64,000 nucleotides of DNA, taken from Conchocele bisecta. Its lineage: Eukaryota; Mollusca; Bivalvia; Lucinida; Thyasiridae. Below, in pieces: positions 57,722 to 64,000 of the stretch (positions within the stretch are counted from its first letter, which is position 1; every line of letters begins with the position of its first letter). The notes under the pieces were generated by a model, which worked only from the letters and a program-made list of their open reading frames with translations, did no database searches and was not told the origin of the DNA. Location of the stretch: the NCBI GenBank assembly GCA_029237695.1, contig CM055278.1, positions 76,116,297 through 76,180,296 of the forward strand. The letters run 5' to 3'. A program made the translations under genes and the position numbers.

Positions 57722-60700
57722 TACATGTTTTCTAGCTATGTTGATGACTATAAACTAATTTCTGCATTCATTTTACTACTACATGTATAATACATGTTTT
57801 CTAGCTATGTTGATGACCATAAACTAATTTCTGCATTCATTTATTTTTACTACTATATAATCATGTTTTCTAGCTATGTTGATGACCATAACTAATTTCT
57901 GCATTCATTTTACTTACTATACTACATGTTTTCTAGTTATGTTGATGCACCATTAAACTAATTTCTGCCAATTCATTTTTACTACTATACTACATGTTTT
58001 CTAGTTATGTTGATGACCATAAATCTAATTTCTGCATTCATTTTACTACTACCATGTATAATACATGTTTTCTAGCTATGTTGATGACTATGAACTAATT
58101 TCTGCATTCATTTTACTACTACATGTATAATACATGTTTTCTAGCTATGTTGATGACCATAAACTAATTTAATTTTTGCATTCATTTTACTACTATAATA
58201 CATGTTTTCTAGCTATTTGTTGATGACCATAAACTAATTTCTGCATTCATTTTTACTACTATAAGACATGTTTTCTAGCTATGTTGATGACCATAAACTA
58301 ATTTCTGTATTTATTTTACTACTATACTACATGTTTTCTAGCTATGTTGATGACTATAAACTAATTTCTGCATTCATTTTACTACTACATGTATAATACA
58401 TGTTTTCTAGCTATGTTGATGACCATAAACTAATTTCTGGATTCATTTTACTACTATAATACATGGTTTTCTAGCTATGTTGATGACCATAAACTAATTT
58501 CTGCATTTCATTTTTACTACTATACTACATGTTTTCTAGTTATGTTGATGACCATAAATAATTTCTGCATTTTTTTTATTCATTTTACTTATCATGTGTA
58601 TAAACCACCTGTTTTCTAGCTATGTTGATTGACTATGATCTAATTTCTGCATTCATTTTACTACTACATGTATAATACATGTTTTCTAGCTATGTGATGA
58701 CCATAACTAATTTCTGCATTCATTTTACTACTATAAGACATGTTTTCTAGCTATGTTGATGACCATAAACTAACAATTTCTGTATTTATTTTACTACTAT
58801 TACTACATGTTTTCTAGCTATTGTTGATGACCATAAACTAATTTCTGCATTCATTTTACTACTACATGTATAATTCATGTTTTCGTTAGCTATGTTGATG
58901 ACCATAAACTAATTTCTGCATTCTTTTATTTTCTACTATAATACATGTTTTCTAGATATGTTGATGACCATAAACTAATTTCTGCATTCATTTTCACTAC
59001 TACATGTATAATACATTGTTTTTTCTAGCTATGTTGATGATTGATGAACTAATTTCTGCATTCATTTTACTACTATACTACATGTTTTCTAGCTATGTTG
59101 ATGACCATAAACTAATTTCTGCATTCATTTTACTATTAATACATGTAAATAATACATGTTTTTTCTAGCTATGTTGATGACCTCTATAAACTAATTTCTG
59201 CATTCATTTTACTACTACATGTATAATACATGTTTTCTAGCTATGTTGATGACCATAAACTAATTTTGTTTCATTGTCATTCATTTTACTACTATAATAC
59301 ATGGTTTTCTAGCATATGTTGATGACCATAAACTAACTTTAATGCTGCATTCATTTTACTACTATAATACATGTTTTCTAGCTATGTTGATGACCATAAA
59401 CTAATTTCTGCAGTTCATTTTACTACTATACTACATGTTTTCTAGCAATGTTGATGACCATAAACTAATTTCTGCATTCATTTTACTACTACATGTATAA
59501 TACATGTTTTCTAGCTATGTTGATGACCATAAACTAATTTCTGCATTCATTTTACTACTACATGTATAATACATGTTTTCTAGCTATGTTGATGACCATA
59601 AACTAATTTCTGCATTCATTTTACTACTATAATACATGTTTTCTAGCTATGTTGATGACCATAAACTAATTTCTGCATTCATTTTACTACTATACTACAT
59701 GTTTTCTAGCTATGTTGATGACCATAAACTAATTTCTGCATTCATTTTACCTACTACATGTATAATTACATGTTTTCTAGCTATGTTGATGACTATAAAG
59801 TAATTTCTGCACTTCATTTTTTGACTACTACATGTATAAATACATGTTTTCTAGCTATGTTGATGACCATAAACCTAATTTCTGCATTCATTTTACTACT
59901 ACATGTATATACATGTTTTCTAGCTATGTTGATGACCAATAAACTAATTTCTGCATTCATTTTTATTTTACATATAATACATGTTTTCTAAGCTAGGTTG
60001 ATGACCATAAAAACTAAAAATAATTTCTGCATTCATTTTACTACTATACTACATGTTTTCTAGCTATGTTGATGACCATAAACTAATTTCTGCATTCATT
60101 TTACTACTACATGTATAATAATACATGTTTTCTAGCTACTGTTGATGACCATACTAACTAATTTCTTGCATTGTATAATTACATGTTTTCTAGCTATGTT
60201 GATGACCAAATATAACTAATTTCTGCATTCATTTTACTATCATTACTACATGTTTTCTAGCTAGGTGATGACCATAAACTAATTTCTGCATTCATTTTTT
60301 TTACTACTATACTACATGTTTTCTAGCAATGTTGATGACCATATAAACTAATTTCTGCATTCTTGTTTTACTACTATAAGACATGTTTTTAGCTAGCTGT
60401 TGATGACCATAAACTAATTTATGCATTTGATTTTTTTACTACTATACTACATGTTTTCTAGCTATGTTGATGACCATAACTTAATTTCTGCATTCATTTG
60501 TTTTTACTACTATAATACATGTTTTCTAGCTATGTTGATGACATAAAACTAATTTCTGCATTCATTTTACTACTATTACTACATGATTTTCTAGCTATGT
60601 TGATGACCATAAACTAATTTCTGCATTCATTTTACTATACTAATGTATAATACATGTTTTCTAGCAATGTTGATGACCATAAACTAATTTCTGCATTCAG

Positions 60701-63700
60701 TTTACTTACTTTATACATGTTTTCTAGCTATTGTTGATGACCATAAACTTAATTTATGCATTCAGTTTACTACTACATGTATATCATGTTTTCTAGCTTA
60801 TGTTGATGATATGAACTAATTTCTGCATTCATTTTACTATATAATACATGTTTTCTAGCTATGTTGATGACCATAAACTAATTTCTGCATTCATTTTACT
60901 ACTACATGTATTAATTACATGTTTTCTAGCTATGTTGATGACCATAAAACTAATTTCTGCATTTCATTTTACTACTACTACTACATGTTTTCTAGCAATG
61001 TTGATGATCCGGATAAACTAATTTCTGCATTCATTTTTACTACTATAAGACAAGTTTTCTAGCTATGTTGATTACCATAAACTAATTTCTGTATTTATTT
61101 TACTACTATACTATGTTTTCTAGCTATGTTGATGACCATAAACTAATTTCTGCATTCATTTTACTACTACATGTATAATACATATTGTTTTCTAGCTATG
61201 TTGATGACCATAAACTAATTTCTGCATTCATTTTTACTACTATTAATACATGTTTTCTAGCTATGTTGATGACATATAAACTATTTCTGCCATTCATTAT
61301 TTTACTACTATACTACATGTTTTCTTTTTAGCTATGTTGATTGACACCTAAAACTAATTTCTGCATTCATTTACTACTACATGTATAATACATGTTTTCT
61401 AGCTATGTTGATGACCATAAAAACTAATTTCTGCATTCATTTTACTACTATACTACATGTTTTCTAGTTATGTTGATGAACATAAACTAATTTCTGCATT
61501 CACTTTTACTTACTACCTGTTATAATACATGTTTTCTAGCTATTTGTTGATGACTATGAAAACTAATTTCTGCATTCATTTTTACTACTACATGTATTAT
61601 ACATGTTTTCTAGCTATGGTTGATGACCATAAACTAATTTATGCATTCATTTTACTACTATTAATACATTGTTTTTTTTCTAGCTATGTTGATGACCATA
61701 AACTAATTTCTGCATTCATTTTACTACTATAAGACATGTTTTCTAGCTATGTTGATGTCACATAAACTAATTTTTCTGAATTTATTTTACTACTATACTA
61801 CATGTTTTCTAGCTATGTTGATGACTATAAACTAATTTCTGCATTCATTTTACTACTACATGTATAATACATGTTTTCTAGCTATGTTGATGACCATAAA
61901 CTAATTTCTGGATTCATTTTACTACTATAATACATGTTTTCTAGCTATGTTGATGACCATAAACTAATTTCTGCATTCATTTTACTACTACATGTATAAT
62001 ACATGTTTTCTAGCTATGTTGATGACTATGAACTAATTTCTGCATTCATTTTACTACTATACTACATGTTTTCTAGCTATGTTGATGTTACCATAAACTT
62101 AATTTTCTGCATTCATTTTACTACTATAATACATGTTTTCTAGCTATGTTGATGACCATAAACTAATTTCTGCATTCATTTTACTACTATACTACATGTT
62201 TTCTAGCTATGTTGATGACCATAAACTAATTTCTGCATTTCATTTTACTACTACATGTATAATACATGTTTTTATAGCTATGTTGATGACCTTATAAACT
62301 AATTTCTGCATTCATTTTACTACTATACTACATGTTTTCTAGTTATGTTGAGACCATAAAACTAATTTCTGCATTCATTTTACTACTACATGTATAATAC
62401 ATGTTTATGCTATGTTGATGACTATGAACTAATTTCTGCATTCATTTTACTACTAATGTATAATTACAATGTTTTCTAGCTATGTTGATGACCATAACTA
62501 ATTTCTGCATTCATTATTTTACTACTATAATACATGTTTTCTAGCTATGTTGATGACCATAAACTAATGTGCATTCATTTTACTTACTATAAGAACTGTT
62601 TTCTAGCTATGTTGATGACCATAAACTAATTTCTGTATTTATTTTACTACTATACTACATGTTTTCTAGCTATGTTGATGACCATAAACTAATTTCTGCA
62701 TTCATTTTACTACTACATGTATAATACATGTTTTCTAGCTATGTTGATGACCATAAACTAATTTCTGCATTCATTTTACTACTATAATACATGTTTTCTA
62801 GCTATGTTGATGACCATAAACTAATTTCTGCATTCATTCTACTTACATGTATAATACATGTTTTCTAGCTATGTTGATGACTATGAACTAATTTCTGCAT
62901 TCATTTTACTACTATACTACATGTTTTCTAGCTATGTTGATGACCATAAACTAATTTCTGCATTCATTTTACTACTACATGTATAATACATGTTTTCTAG
63001 CTATGTTGATGACTATAAACTAATTTCTGCATTCATTTTACTACTACATGTATAATACAGTTTTCTAGCTATGTTGATGACCAATAATCTAATTTCTGCA
63101 TTCATTTTTACTACTATAATACATGTTTTCTAGCTATGTTGTGACCATAAACTAATTTCTGCATTCATTTTTACTACTTTTATAATACATGTTTTTTTTA
63201 TTAGCTATGTTGATGACCAGTTAAACTAATTTCTGCATTCATTTTTTATTTTACTACTATACTTACATGTTTCTAGGCATTGTTGATGACCATAAAACTA
63301 ATTTCTGCATTCATTTTAACTATACATGTATAATACATGTTTTCTAGCTATGTTGATGACCATAAAAACTAATTTCTGCATTCATTTTACTACTACATGT
63401 ATAATACATGTTTCTAGCTATGTTGATGACCTTATAAACTAATTTCTGCATTCATTTTACTACTATAATACATGTTATTCTAGCTATGTTGATGGACCAT
63501 AAACTAATTTCTGCATTCATTTTACTTACTTATACTACATGTTTTTCTAGCTATGTTGATGACCATAAACTAATTTCATGCATTCATTTTACTACTACAT
63601 GTATAATTACATGTTTTCTAGCTATGTTGATGACTATAAACTAATTTCTGCATTCATTGTACTACTACAGTATAATACATGTTTTCTAGCTATGTTGATG

Positions 63701-64000
63701 ACCATAAACAATAATTTCTGACATTCATTTTACTGACTACATGTATAATACATGTTTTCTAGCTATGTTGATGACCATAAACTAATTTTTTCTGCATTCA
63801 TTTTACTGAATAATACTTAAATGTTCTAGCTATGTTGATGACCATAAACTAATTTCTGCATTCATTTTACTACTATACTACATGTTTTCTAGCTATGTTG
63901 ATGACCATAAACTAATTTCTGCATTCATTTTACTACTAACATGTATAATACATGTTTTTTTTTTAGCTATGTTGATGACCATTAAACTAATTTCTGCATT
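57722..64000. repeat. 63-bp tandem array, second block, to the window end
   Basis: Same unit as 54998-56546, about 95 copies, continuing past the window. Most of 57840-61400, and patches to 63980, carry scattered insertions and deletions of one to six bases, unlike the clean first block. Confidence 0.9.

Noticed and set aside
54998..64000. YVDD in the 63-bp array frame, resembling a reverse transcriptase catalytic motif
   Set aside because: It occurs identically in every unit with no other RT block; it is a chance reading of the repeat.

Overview
The window is animal nuclear DNA, intron-rich and crowded with repeats. I recognise one protein-coding gene. Three exons on the minus strand (38962-39142, 33154-33309, 741-851) join in phase and encode consecutive parts of IFT81, the intraflagellar transport B-core protein. 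The 5' exons must lie beyond base 64000 and the 3' exons before base 1, so the whole window is intragenic. About 0.7% of the bases are coding. The host is a ciliated metazoan. Many short elements combine a GGAC-type tetranucleotide run, a minisatellite core and a terminal hairpin. They resemble the pearl/Helentron-like (HINE) elements described in bivalves, and together with a DIRS-like retroelement they suggest a mollusc, probably a bivalve. That identification is inference.

Layout. 1-6.2 kb: IFT81 exon 741-851 among Helentron-like elements, foldback elements and GGAC microsatellites. 6.4-10.3 kb: a decayed DIRS-like retroelement on the minus strand. 11.0-13.96 kb: a ~160-bp tandem array inside a Helentron-like frame. 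14.4-14.8 kb: a 420-bp inverted-repeat element with a 5-bp target duplication. 15.7-17.9 kb: a 48-bp array. 18.7-19.2 kb: another inverted-repeat element, next to an intact tRNA-Thr(AGT) at 19213-19285. 20.6-24.8 kb: a 179-bp array. 25.3-31.9 kb: a 43-bp array. 32.0-39.1 kb: two IFT81 exons separated by an 8-bp-TSD MITE and several nested Helentron-like elements. 39.1-45.6 kb: a 51-bp array split by a 1.65-kb insertion. 46.85-50.4 kb: a 52-bp array. 51.6-54.0 kb: a head-to-head inverted array around 94 consecutive C. 55.0-64.0 kb: a 63-bp array split by a pogo-like element, running off the window end.

The most interesting observation is that the 51-bp minisatellite begins exactly at the IFT81 3' splice site (39142/39143). 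Every unit appears to be a copy of that splice acceptor plus the first bases of the exon. The intron therefore carries dozens of decoy acceptors, mostly 51 bp (17 codons) apart and open in the phase of the exon. Second is a Russian-doll insertion at 34.1-38.9 kb, where an empty-site copy of the target is visible in the same window.

I see no defence system, operon, CRISPR array or other gene cluster. Several arrays contain stretches dense in single-base indels that look like unpolished long-read consensus, so copy numbers and homopolymer lengths there should be treated with caution.
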